NCBI RefSeq assembly: GCF_019042735.1
Contig: NZ_JAHQCR010000088.1
Coordinates: 62,001 to 126,000, forward strand
DNA from: Evansella alkalicola
GTDB lineage: Bacteria > Bacillota > Bacilli > Bacillales > Salisediminibacteriaceae
DNA: 64,000 nucleotides
Reading direction: 5' to 3'
Shown: positions 35,408 through 43,607 of the stretch, piece after piece
Layout of the letters: each line of letters begins with the position of its first letter
Numbering within the stretch: the first letter of the stretch is position 1
Made by a program: the position numbers and the translations under genes
Notes under the pieces: generated by a model
The model's database searches: none
What the model was told of the DNA's origin: nothing
What the model saw: the letters and a program-made list of their open reading frames with translations, nothing else

Positions 35408-37090
35408 TTAAAACAACCCAACTCCACGGCCATCTCCATCTACATCCATTTTCAATGCAGCAGGCTCTTTCGGAAGTCCTGGCATTGTCATGACATTACC
35501 AGTTAGGACAACGATAAATCCTGCTCCAATAGATGGCTTCAATTCACGTACATGTATCACAAAGTCTTTTGGACGCCCTAGTTTTTTGGGGTCATCTGAA
35601 AGGGAATATTGCGACTTCGCCATACAAACGGGTAGATTGTCCCAACCATTTTCCTTTAAGGATTCCATTTGTTTAAGGGCGTTTGCGGAAAACTCAACAT
35701 CCTTTGCCCCATAGACTTTCTTCGCAATTGTTTCAATTTTTTCTTTTAGGGACTGATTTAATTCATACAATGGCTTGAAGTTATTTGAAGACTGTTCAAT
35801 TTCTTTAACTACCCGCTCTGCCAAGGAGGTGCCTCCTTCTCCCCCTTTTGCCCATACATCTGCTAATTCAACCTTAACCCCTTGTGCTTCACACCACGAC
35901 GTTAAAGTTTGTATTTCCTCATCCGTGTCATGAATAAAACGATTAATTGCTACAACATGTGGTAAGCCGAATTCCTTCATCGTTTCCACATGCTTTTCAA
36001 GGTTTCCTAAACCAGATTGAAGGGCTTCCACATTCTCTTCATCTAACTTATTCTTTGGCACACCACCGTGCATTTTTAATGCTCGAATAGTTGCAACTAC
36101 TACTACTAAGTCAGGTTTTATTTCTCCAGCTCTTGTTTTTATGTTTAAAAATTTCTCTGCTCCTAAATCTGCTCCAAATCCAGCTTCAGTAACAACGTAG
36201 TCACCTAACTTCGTAGCTAGCTTTGTCGCAATAACACTATTACAACCATGGGCAATATTTGCAAATGGACCGCCGTGGATTAAAGCAGGCGTGTTCTCTA
36301 ATGTCTGAACTAAATTAGGCTTTATGGCCTCCTTTAGTAGTAGCGTCATTGCTCCTTCTGCACCTAGATTCCTCACAGTAACAGGCTCTCCGTCTAGGTT
36401 ATATGCTACTACTATTTTAGAAATTCTCTCTTTTAAATCAGCAAGATTTTTTGATAAACATAATATGGCCATCACTTCAGATGCTACAGTAATATCAAAC
36501 CCATCTTCACGGGGAACCCCATGTAAAGAACCACCTAGTCCTATGACAATGTTCCTTAATGAGCGATCATTCATATCTAAAACACGTTTCCAAACAATTT
36601 TACGGACATCAATCTTTAGTTCATTGCCCCTATGAATATGATTATCTATCATTGCAGCCAGTGCATTGTGAGCTGTCGTAATGGCATGAATGTCCCCTGT
36701 AAAATGAAGATTAATATCTTCCATTGGAACTACTTGCGAAAAACCGCCTCCTGCTGCCCCACCCTTAATTCCCATCGTTGGGCCCAAAGAAGGTTCTCTA
36801 AGTGCGATGATTGCATTTTTGCCAATTTTATTAAGTGCCTGCCCTAGTCCTACAGTTACTGTGGATTTTCCTTCACCAGCTGGAGTCGGGTTAATTGCCG
36901 TAACGAGAATAACTTTTCCGTCTTCTTCCTTCTCCAGTCGTTCCATTAAGGATAGGGAAAGCTTTGCCTTATAATGGCCATATGGCTCCCATTCATTTTC
37001 TGTTATATTTAATTCATTTACTAATTCTTTAATTGGAACCATCTTTGCGTTTTGAGCAATTTCAATATCTGATTTTACTTCATGACCCAT
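35408..37090 (-). CDS. fhs: Formate-tetrahydrofolate ligase
   Basis: Fhs makes 10-formyl-tetrahydrofolate from formate, tetrahydrofolate and ATP. The 560-residue protein has the usual length and the ATP-binding TPAGEGKSTVTVGLGQAL (about 67-84), REPSLGPTMGIKGGAAGGG and, near the C-terminus, TGNVMTMPGLPKEPAA. The start at 37088-37090 is chosen because AAGGAG lies nine bases upstream. It begins 45 bases after the oxidoreductase gamma subunit with no terminator between, so it looks like the last gene of that operon. Confidence 0.96.
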   Translation of the reverse strand: MGHEVKSDIEIAQNAKMVPIKELVNELNITENEWEPYGHYKAKLSLSLMERLEKEEDGKVILVTAINPTPAGEGKSTVTVGLGQALNKIGKNAIIALREPSLGPTMGIKGGAAGGGFSQVVPMEDINLHFTGDIHAITTAHNALAAMIDNHIHRGNELKIDVRKIVWKRVLDMNDRSLRNIVIGLGGSLHGVPREDGFDITVASEVMAILCLSKNLADLKERISKIVVAYNLDGEPVTVRNLGAEGAMTLLLKEAIKPNLVQTLENTPALIHGGPFANIAHGCNSVIATKLATKLGDYVVTEAGFGADLGAEKFLNIKTRAGEIKPDLVVVVATIRALKMHGGVPKNKLDEENVEALQSGLGNLEKHVETMKEFGLPHVVAINRFIHDTDEEIQTLTSWCEAQGVKVELADVWAKGGEGGTSLAERVVKEIEQSSNNFKPLYELNQSLKEKIETIAKKVYGAKDVEFSANALKQMESLKENGWDNLPVCMAKSQYSLSDDPKKLGRPKDFVIHVRELKPSIGAGFIVVLTGNVMTMPGLPKEPAALKMDVDGDGRGVGLF

Positions 37091-37135
37091 AACAACACGC
37101 TCCTTCAACTCAATGAATGTACATTCTCATTATGC

Positions 37136-37681
37136 TTATACGTTTTCAAGGAGGATATTTTTACCTGCATCAAAAGCAGCTTCATTTACTGAAATCAAAT
37201 GATTTTTTCCTACTCCTAATACTTGTATTAATGCAGTAATTAAACTATCCCTAGTAATTATACCAGTTTTTTCAATATATGCACCAAGAATTACTGATCC
37301 AGCTACGCGTGGGTTACCTACTTTATCTGCTATCGATGTGGCTTTAATGTCGATAACTTCAATATCAATTCTTTCACTCTTCTTAGTAACGAGATCACTG
37401 TTAATAAACAGCTTTCCTCCAGCTTTAACAAGTGGCTCGAACTTTTCAAAGGAAGGGTTGTTTAATACAATTACAGTTGAAGGGCTATCTATGATTGGGG
37501 ACCCTACCGTCTTATCGCTAATTACGACAGAGACATTAGCAGTTCCTCCACGCTGTTCTGGTCCATAGGACGGAAGCCAGGAGACTTCTTTCCCTTCTTT
37601 CATACCAGCATAAGTCAATATTTGACCCATGGACATAACTCCTTGCCCACCGAATCCAGCAATGATGATCTCCTCTTTCAT
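37136..37681 (-). CDS. 2-oxoacid:ferredoxin oxidoreductase, gamma subunit
   Basis: The 181-residue protein is the gamma (catalytic-domain) subunit of a 2-oxoacid:ferredoxin oxidoreductase. It starts IIAGFGGQGVMSMGQIL, the typical GxGGQG motif, and has SWLPSYGPEQRGGTANVSVVIS, a family signature. It overlaps the beta gene by one base. Substrate cannot be read from this subunit; 2-oxoglutarate and branched-chain 2-oxoacids are the leading options. Confidence 0.9.
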   Translation of the reverse strand: MKEEIIIAGFGGQGVMSMGQILTYAGMKEGKEVSWLPSYGPEQRGGTANVSVVISDKTVGSPIIDSPSTVIVLNNPSFEKFEPLVKAGGKLFINSDLVTKKSERIDIEVIDIKATSIADKVGNPRVAGSVILGAYIEKTGIITRDSLITALIQVLGVGKNHLISVNEAAFDAGKNILLENV

Positions 37682-38439
37682 CAGACACCATCTCCTTTAT
37701 AGGAATGATCCTTGTATACACCTAGTGGATAGTAAGGTACCATTTCGTCCTTCACCCATTGCATTGACTCTTCCGGATTCAGTCCCCAATTCGTAGGACA
37801 AGTAGATAATATTTCCACCATAGAAAACCCTTTCTCGTCCTTTTGATTTTGAAAAGCTTTTTTAATTGCTTTTTTAGCTTTGATTACATGGGGTACATCA
37901 TGTGTAGATACTCGTTCTATATATGATGCGCCATCAAGAGTAGCAAGCATTTCTGATACTCGAATTGGTAATCCTTGTGTTTGTGCCGCTCTTCCTTCTG
38001 GCGTTGTAGCTGTCTTTTGTCCAAGGAGGGACGTTGGTGCCATTTGTCCACCTGTCATCCCATATATCGCATTATTGACAAAAATAACAGTAATATTTTC
38101 TCCCCTTGCTGCCGCATGGACGATTTCCCCCATCCCAATGGAAGCAAGATCCCCATCACCTTGATAAGTAAAAATAAGTCGTTCTTTAGGTAGTACCCTT
38201 TTTAGGCCAGTAGCGACTGCAGGAGCTCTTCCATGGGCGGCCTGTGTCATGTCACAATTAAAATAATGGTAGGATAAAACAGAGCACCCTACTGAGGCTA
38301 CCCCAACAGTCTGTTCTAATGCATCTAACTCCTCTAGTACTTCTCCCACGAGACGATGAATGATACCATGGGTGCATCCTGGACAATAGTGCGTCTCCCT
38401 ATCTATTAAACCACTAGTCCTTTCAAATACAGCCTTCAT
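37681..38439 (-). CDS. 2-oxoacid:ferredoxin oxidoreductase, beta subunit (TPP-binding)
   Basis: The 252-residue beta subunit binds thiamine diphosphate: YQGDGDLASIGMGEIVHAA followed by FVNNAIYGMTGGQMAPTS is the GDG...NN motif. The N-terminal YCPGCTHGIIHRL contributes cysteines to an iron-sulfur cluster in this family. It overlaps the alpha gene by four bases upstream and the gamma gene by one base downstream, so the subunits should be made in equal amounts. Confidence 0.92.
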   Translation of the reverse strand: MKAVFERTSGLIDRETHYCPGCTHGIIHRLVGEVLEELDALEQTVGVASVGCSVLSYHYFNCDMTQAAHGRAPAVATGLKRVLPKERLIFTYQGDGDLASIGMGEIVHAAARGENITVIFVNNAIYGMTGGQMAPTSLLGQKTATTPEGRAAQTQGLPIRVSEMLATLDGASYIERVSTHDVPHVIKAKKAIKKAFQNQKDEKGFSMVEILSTCPTNWGLNPEESMQWVKDEMVPYYPLGVYKDHSYKGDGV

Positions 38440-39509
38440 ACCATCACCCCATACTTCAACTTCAGTATTTCCTGATATATCTCATCTACAGTTGGAATGA
38501 CGCCACCATTTCGTCCATAAAAATGTACAGGAACTATACCTTCCACTGATAGTCTTACATCCTCTACCATTTGTCCTGCACTCATTTCCACTGTTAATAG
38601 TTTATTTAATTGTAACTGTTCCGAAAGCTTCCTAATGTAACTAGAAGGGAATGGCCATAGACTAATAGGGCGTATGAGTCCAACCTTCATACCAGCTTCG
38701 CGAGCACGATCAACGGCACTTTTTACAATACGTGCTACTGTACCATAAGCTACGATTCCATAAATAGCATCGTCCATTTTATAGGATTCAACCCTAACCT
38801 CTTGATCCTTGATCGTTTCATACTTTTCCTGAAGCTTACGGTTTCGTTCCTCAAGGGAGACATCATTTAGATCTAATGAGGTGATCGTCTTAGGTGGACC
38901 ATCTCCTACTGTTCCAGTAGTTGCCCAGTCTTTTTCAAATAGATGCATCTCTTCACTAGTCTCCTTAAATTCCACTGGCTCCATCATTTGACCGAGCACC
39001 CCATCACCTAACAGAATTACTGGTGTACGATACTGATCAGCGATTCTAAATGCTTCCTGTGTTAAGTCAACGATCTCCTGTAATGTACTTGGTGCAAGTA
39101 CAGGAGTATAGTAATCGCCATGTCCCCCTCCCTTGGTCACCTGGAAATAGTCTGATTGTGCCGGTTGAATGTTACCAAGTCCTGGTCCTCCACGAGCAAT
39201 ATTTACGATAACAGCAGGCAAATTAGCAGCTGCTAAAAAGGAGATCCCTTCCTGCTTCAAACTAAAGCCTGGGCTTGATGAGGATGTCATAACCCTTACA
39301 CCCGCTGATGCAGCCCCATATACCATATTTATTGCGGAAACTTCACTTTCTGCCTGTAAAAATAATCCCCCCACTTCAGGTAAGCGTTTAGCCATATATG
39401 CTACAAGCTCACTCTGTGGTGTAATTGGGTAGCCAAAGAAGTAATGGCAGCCTGCTTTGATAGCGGATTCCCCAATCACTTCATTTCCCTTCATTAATAC
39501 TTTTCCCAC
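38436..39509 (-). CDS. vorB: 2-oxoacid:ferredoxin oxidoreductase, alpha subunit (VorB/KorA-like)
   Basis: The 357-residue alpha subunit starts MKGNEVIGESAIKAGCHYFFGYPITPQSEL, with the YPITP motif that contacts the cofactor, and has TSSSSPGFSLKQEGISF and GGPGLGNIQPAQSDYFQ. These are closest in my reading to proteins annotated as 3-methyl-2-oxobutanoate dehydrogenase VorB, but the 2-oxoglutarate enzyme is very similar. The start is GTG with AAGGGGAG upstream. Confidence covers the family, not the exact substrate. Confidence 0.85.
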   Translation of the reverse strand: MGKVLMKGNEVIGESAIKAGCHYFFGYPITPQSELVAYMAKRLPEVGGLFLQAESEVSAINMVYGAASAGVRVMTSSSSPGFSLKQEGISFLAAANLPAVIVNIARGGPGLGNIQPAQSDYFQVTKGGGHGDYYTPVLAPSTLQEIVDLTQEAFRIADQYRTPVILLGDGVLGQMMEPVEFKETSEEMHLFEKDWATTGTVGDGPPKTITSLDLNDVSLEERNRKLQEKYETIKDQEVRVESYKMDDAIYGIVAYGTVARIVKSAVDRAREAGMKVGLIRPISLWPFPSSYIRKLSEQLQLNKLLTVEMSAGQMVEDVRLSVEGIVPVHFYGRNGGVIPTVDEIYQEILKLKYGVMV

Positions 39510-39524
39510 TTGACATCTCCCCTT

Positions 39525-39752
39525 TTAAGACACTTTTTCTTTCTTTCTCTCTGGACGATAAACTGTGATAACAGTGTCAGGACACATTCTTGCGCAAGCA
39601 GCACAACTAGTACATTTCTCTTGCTCAATCACTTCTGCAGGGCGGTATCCTTTTTGGTTTAGTCTATTTGCTAAATGAATAATAGCTTGCGGGCAAAATG
39701 CAACACATAAGTTACAGCCTTTACAATAATCTTCGTTAAAAACAACTCTCAT
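39525..39752 (-). CDS. Ferredoxin-like delta subunit, two 4Fe-4S clusters
   Basis: The 75-residue protein has two CxxCxxCxxxCP motifs: CKGCNLCVAFCP (about 9-20) and CTSCAACARMCP (about 47-58), giving two [4Fe-4S] clusters. It passes electrons out of the oxidoreductase. It stands 15 bases before the alpha subunit gene. Separate from the single-cluster ferredoxin Fer at 44918-45166. Confidence 0.93.
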   Translation of the reverse strand: MRVVFNEDYCKGCNLCVAFCPQAIIHLANRLNQKGYRPAEVIEQEKCTSCAACARMCPDTVITVYRPERKKEKVS

Positions 39753-39770
39753 GATATCCCCTCTCCCCTC

Positions 39771-40457
39771 CTATTTACTCCAAGGAGCTAAAAGCTTTCG
39801 GTCAAAATACTCTACATCTTTAAAACTAGTGGTGTATTCATTTCTTCCCCATCTCTTTCTTACTTCATTGGAAATGAGAGAGAATAGGAATGGGATTCCA
39901 AGATCCATTGATGCTTGAAGGGCTAGTGATTCCCCTTTCACTACCTCTTCAGGACCATAATCGTCTTCTCCCAAATGCGTGTTATTAATAATTCCTGTTA
40001 CTTTCAAGCGAGAAGCATTTTCTATTTCATTTATCGTATTAATTATCCCTAACTTTGTACTAACATAAGGGCGATTAGCATTTAAGACAAACCAAAATTC
40101 GTACGGTCTATTTTTAATCAAATGTGAAAATTGTCCAAGGGATAAAGCACCATCCTTATCTCCCCCTACATCAATAATGACATGAGAATGATCATTTTCG
40201 ATTACTCCAGCTACCTCCCCAGTAACGATTGGCAAGTCCGCTTTTAACAATTCACCTTTTGGAGCTATGAGACGTACACCTTCAACAGATAACTCTTTTC
40301 CATAGTCCCTTGACCTAAAATATGGGTTTATAACATCTAGGTCACAAAGAGCAACAGGCCGTTTAGAGGTTTTTACTATTTTACTTGCATAGAACATTGC
40401 TAATTCAGTTTTCCCGCTGCCAAAATGACCTGTAATAATGATGAGTTTTCTTTCCAT
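39771..40457 (-). CDS. P-loop ATPase linked to the oxidoreductase operon
   Basis: A 228-residue cytosolic P-loop protein of the MinD/CobQ-like class: it has GHFGSGKTELA (Walker A, 10-20), CDLDVINPYFRSRD and VIIDVGGDKDGALSLGQF. It is the first gene of the operon and lies 18 bases before the delta subunit. Similar ATPases stand before VorB-type clusters in clostridia as I recall; the role is unproven and could be cofactor or cluster insertion. Strong ribosome site GAGAGGGGG before the ATG. Confidence 0.8.
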   Translation of the reverse strand: MERKLIIITGHFGSGKTELAMFYASKIVKTSKRPVALCDLDVINPYFRSRDYGKELSVEGVRLIAPKGELLKADLPIVTGEVAGVIENDHSHVIIDVGGDKDGALSLGQFSHLIKNRPYEFWFVLNANRPYVSTKLGIINTINEIENASRLKVTGIINNTHLGEDDYGPEEVVKGESLALQASMDLGIPFLFSLISNEVRKRWGRNEYTTSFKDVEYFDRKLLAPWSK

Positions 40458-40551
40458 TTCTTACCCCCTCTCCCATTCTATACTTAATTATAATCTAACT
40501 GTGGAAACGCTCACAACGCATCATAGAATATGTCATAAAATAGTTAGAAAT

Positions 40552-40588
40552 AAGAAAAGCGCAATCGCCTTGGTCATCGGCCAAAAAA
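40552..40588 (+). repeat. Dispersed repeat R1, copy 1
   Basis: AAAAGCGCAATCGCCTTGGT followed by CATCGGCCAAAAAA. Two near-identical copies occur at 51984-52020 and 52351-52386. This copy is at the edge of the oxidoreductase/fhs block, just before ypbF. Confidence 0.85.
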
Positions 40589-40616
40589 AATAAAAGCCCT
40601 CCTGTTGGGGCTTTTA
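40583..40616 (-). terminator. Terminator after ypbF
   Basis: AAAAGCCC / GGGCTTTT stem with an eight-base loop, then ATTTTTTTT on the minus strand; directly follows the ypbF stop. It overlaps the end of repeat R1. Confidence 0.85.
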
Positions 40617-41054
40617 CTATTTGTGATATAGGTTGATGTCATACTTTTCTTTTAATTCTTGGTATTGAAGCAGTTTTTTCCTCTCTAGTTCAGGGGAATT
40701 CCATATATCACTGGCCCGATCTATAATATCTTCTTTTAACTCATCAAAATCTTTTTCTTTCTTCTCGAAGTACTTCGACTTCATGGTAAAAAAGTGAAAG
40801 CCAATGAAAAGTAATCCTAGCCAAATTAATAAGAAGATATCTGACAATAAAAAGGTCAAGTAAGAACCAACTGCTACACCTGTGCTTAATTTAACTACTA
40901 AGTAAACGACACCTGCCAATAAGACAGAAAGGAAGAAATAGCCCCATTTCGTTACATCTTTCTCCGCTTTTACTTCTTTCATCTTAGCTTCAATTAGTGC
41001 ATCTAGTACAATAGTATCGTAAGATTTCACATTTTTTTGATATTTATTCTCCAC
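40617..41054 (-). CDS. ypbF: YpbF-like membrane protein (DUF2663 type)
   Basis: A 145-residue protein with two hydrophobic segments (about 42-60 and 70-90) flanked by charged helical regions; the C-terminal part (KEKDFDELKEDIIDRASDIW) looks coiled. Function unknown. Size, topology and position next to ypbE/ypbD match B. subtilis YpbF. A GTG start at 41052-41054 is preferred, eight bases after GGAGG; a TTG two codons upstream is too close to that site. Confidence 0.78.
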   Translation of the reverse strand: MENKYQKNVKSYDTIVLDALIEAKMKEVKAEKDVTKWGYFFLSVLLAGVVYLVVKLSTGVAVGSYLTFLLSDIFLLIWLGLLFIGFHFFTMKSKYFEKKEKDFDELKEDIIDRASDIWNSPELERKKLLQYQELKEKYDINLYHK

Positions 41055-41121
41055 CCTCAAAACCTCCGCATCAATATATATAAAATTTATATATTATATG
41101 CAGAGTGGACTAGTTATACGT

Positions 41122-41430
41122 CTAAAATAGCATATCACTCCAGATTGGGTATGTGATCATAATTGTTACTAGACTTATAAACAGTACTAATAATACTTTA
41201 ACGAGTGGAAATTGCTTTTCTTGCTTTTCTTGCTTTTTTTGTTTTGCTTTTGAACGACTTATTTCACTTGATGTATCTTTTTTTAATTTCCCTGAATGAT
41301 GTACCTCACTTCTAGGCGGGAGACTATAAACATCTAGTTCATCATCCCAATCATCATATTGACCACTATAGATTTTTTCATTTTCTTCAATGTTTTTTCG
41401 CTCATTATCAAGAGGAGATTGTACTGACAT
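41122..41430 (-). CDS. ypbE: Short YpbE-like membrane protein lacking LysM
   Basis: The 102-residue protein has an acidic N-terminus (DDWDDELDVYSLPPRSEVH), a basic Lys/Gln-rich stretch and a single C-terminal membrane segment (VLLVLFISLVTIMITYPIW), ending six residues later. B. subtilis YpbE, as I recall, continues after the membrane segment into a LysM domain; here the frame stops and no LysM remnant is seen in the following 60 bases. The ATG at 41428-41430 has AGGGTGAT upstream. The link to YpbE rests on position and N-terminal type. Confidence 0.65.
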   Translation of the reverse strand: MSVQSPLDNERKNIEENEKIYSGQYDDWDDELDVYSLPPRSEVHHSGKLKKDTSSEISRSKAKQKKQEKQEKQFPLVKVLLVLFISLVTIMITYPIWSDMLF

Positions 41431-41514
41431 TTGGATCACCCTATTTCATATTATCATGATATTCCAACTATAAGACACTTCGACCTTCGTGACGGTTATT
41501 CCATTACAGTTATT

Positions 41515-42087
41515 TCATTTAACGATCTTTAACCTTATTGCTATGCCTAATAGATAATCAATAAGGAAATGGCATATCATTACAGTTAATAAGTTACCTG
41601 TATACCAATATAAAATTCCTAAAAACAAACTTAATATTACTGTAAAAACGAATAAAAATGGTTTGTGCAGGTATCTAAAATGTATCAAAGCAAAAATAAT
41701 AGATGCTGGAAGAAGGCCTAAATATGTTTGAAGAACACCACGGAATAATAATTCTTCAGAGAAAGCAACAACTGCTGAAATGAATGCAATGTGAAGAAAT
41801 GATCTTTTTTGAAAAACTCGTTCATTTATTCCTCCGTCGTCAAAATAATGCTTTGGAAGCCACTTTACAAGAATTAATTCTAGTAATACAACTAACAATC
41901 CAGCTATTACCCCTAATGTGACTGCTTGTAGATCCCACGTGATTAACTCTAGTGGATAAAACCAAGTACCAAACAAAAACCTGCTTAAGGTAAAAGCTAA
42001 AATTAATATAATGAATTGTGTAATATATAAATTCAGTAATAATTCCCGGTCAGTTAATTGCTTAATGATTTCCCCTTGCTTTTTCAT
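41515..42087 (-). CDS. ypbD: CPBP-family intramembrane metalloprotease (YpbD)
   Basis: A 190-residue polytopic protein with the CAAX protease/bacteriocin-processing motifs: EELLFRG (about 110-116, EExxxR), ALIHFRY (histidine) and HFLIDYLLG near the C-terminus. Such proteases cleave within membranes; substrates of YpbD are not known to me. It overlaps the recS stop by one base. Confidence 0.88.
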   Translation of the reverse strand: MKKQGEIIKQLTDRELLLNLYITQFIILILAFTLSRFLFGTWFYPLELITWDLQAVTLGVIAGLLVVLLELILVKWLPKHYFDDGGINERVFQKRSFLHIAFISAVVAFSEELLFRGVLQTYLGLLPASIIFALIHFRYLHKPFLFVFTVILSLFLGILYWYTGNLLTVMICHFLIDYLLGIAIRLKIVK

Positions 42088-43607
42088 TATGAACCCCCAT
42101 CAGTAGTAGGAAAGAACATTCTCTTTAGTTGAATGTCCCACGAAAAAACTTCCTTGTCAATATCGCTTGTTAAACCACCCTTTTTTAAGTCAGTCAGTTT
42201 AACACCACATTTAGAACAGCAATTCTCCCTTAGGCTTGAAGGCTCCTCACCAAAATACATCAAGATAGCACTACGAATACAATTTTCCCCAAGGACAAGC
42301 TCTTCAAACAGTGCGAAACGAGTTTCTTTCTTCTTTTTTCGTCCAAAGAAATGGTGGTTTAAGCGATTTAGCATATCATCATTTATTTTCTCTAATAAGA
42401 TATAATCACCATCAATCATATCTGCTTTTTGTAAGTAATAGGAAAGCATCTTCCATCTTGTTTCATCAATACGATAAATTTGTTTAAGTTCTTCAGCTTC
42501 TATCCTTCCATTTGTGTGTAAGCCACTTTGAAACCAAACTTTTAATTCATTTTCAGTTGGAAACTCTTGTGCAATAAAGTTTAGGGGGACTCTTCTATCT
42601 TCTTTTGTAAAGAATAACACGGAACTACTCTGTTTTCCGTCCCTACCAGCCCTCCCTATTTCTTGTATGTACTGTTCAGCAGAAGATGGTAAATGTAAGT
42701 GTACAACAGTGCGTATATTTGATTTATTTACTCCCATACCAAATGCATTTGTAGCACAAATAATATCAAGTTCGTCCTTTAAGAATTGATATTGAACTAA
42801 CAGACGGTCTTCCTTTGACATCCCACCATGATAATACGCCGTATTAGTAATTCCCTTTTCTTTAAGTTTTTCAGCAATTTCAATTGCACCGTTTCTCGTT
42901 GCAGTATAAATAATTGCTGGTGTCTCTATATATTCAAGGCTTTTAATAAAAAGCTGTTCCTTTTCTTTAACTCCATTAGCCTCCTCTACAATTAACCTTA
43001 TGTTTTCACGATTTACAGAAAATCTATGAACCACAGGTGAACGCATATGAAGCTCTTTTTTTATATCATCCTCTACTTCGGGGGTTGCTGTTGCTGTTAA
43101 TGCGAGACAAGGGGGAGAGCCCAATGCTTTTCTCACTTCCTTCAGCCGTAAATAATCTGTTCGGAATTCATGTCCCCACTGTGATATACAATGTGCCTCA
43201 TCTACTACGAAAAGGCCTACTGGGTGACTTTTTAGTTGTTTTTGAATATACTCACTGCCAAGCATCTCTGGTGATATAAATAACATAGAATCATCTTTAA
43301 GCTGAGACAATACATATTTCCTCTCTGAAAAAGTAAGCATACTATTCAATTGATAAACTGTTTTGTCCCCAGCTGCACGTAGCTGATGTACTTGATCCTC
43401 CATTAATGATAATAGAGGTGAAACAACAATTGTCAATCCGCTGATCATTTTTGAAGGATATTGATAACATAAGGTTTTCCCCGCTCCAGTTGGTAGAATA
43501 GCAAGAACATCTAATCCATTTAATACAGATTGAATAATGTCTTTTTGTCCAGGTCGGAAGCTTTTAAAACCAAATTTCTCCTCTAATATCACGTCTAACT
43601 TATCCAA
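42087..43607 (-). CDS. recS: RecQ-family ATP-dependent DNA helicase, short RecS type
   Basis: The 506-residue protein has the superfamily 2 helicase motifs: FRPGQKDII, Walker A PTGAGKT, DEAH box VVDEAHCISQWGHEFR, ALTATATP, and motif VI QEIGRAGRDG. The C-terminal zinc-binding region has clustered cysteines (CIRSAILMYF and NCCSKCG). It lacks the HRDC domain of long RecQ proteins, matching B. subtilis RecS (ypbC). The start is TTG after GGAGG and overlaps the ypbB stop by eight bases, so ypbB-recS-ypbD form an operon. Confidence 0.93.
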   Translation of the reverse strand: MDKLDVILEEKFGFKSFRPGQKDIIQSVLNGLDVLAILPTGAGKTLCYQYPSKMISGLTIVVSPLLSLMEDQVHQLRAAGDKTVYQLNSMLTFSERKYVLSQLKDDSMLFISPEMLGSEYIQKQLKSHPVGLFVVDEAHCISQWGHEFRTDYLRLKEVRKALGSPPCLALTATATPEVEDDIKKELHMRSPVVHRFSVNRENIRLIVEEANGVKEKEQLFIKSLEYIETPAIIYTATRNGAIEIAEKLKEKGITNTAYYHGGMSKEDRLLVQYQFLKDELDIICATNAFGMGVNKSNIRTVVHLHLPSSAEQYIQEIGRAGRDGKQSSSVLFFTKEDRRVPLNFIAQEFPTENELKVWFQSGLHTNGRIEAEELKQIYRIDETRWKMLSYYLQKADMIDGDYILLEKINDDMLNRLNHHFFGRKKKKETRFALFEELVLGENCIRSAILMYFGEEPSSLRENCCSKCGVKLTDLKKGGLTSDIDKEVFSWDIQLKRMFFPTTDGGS

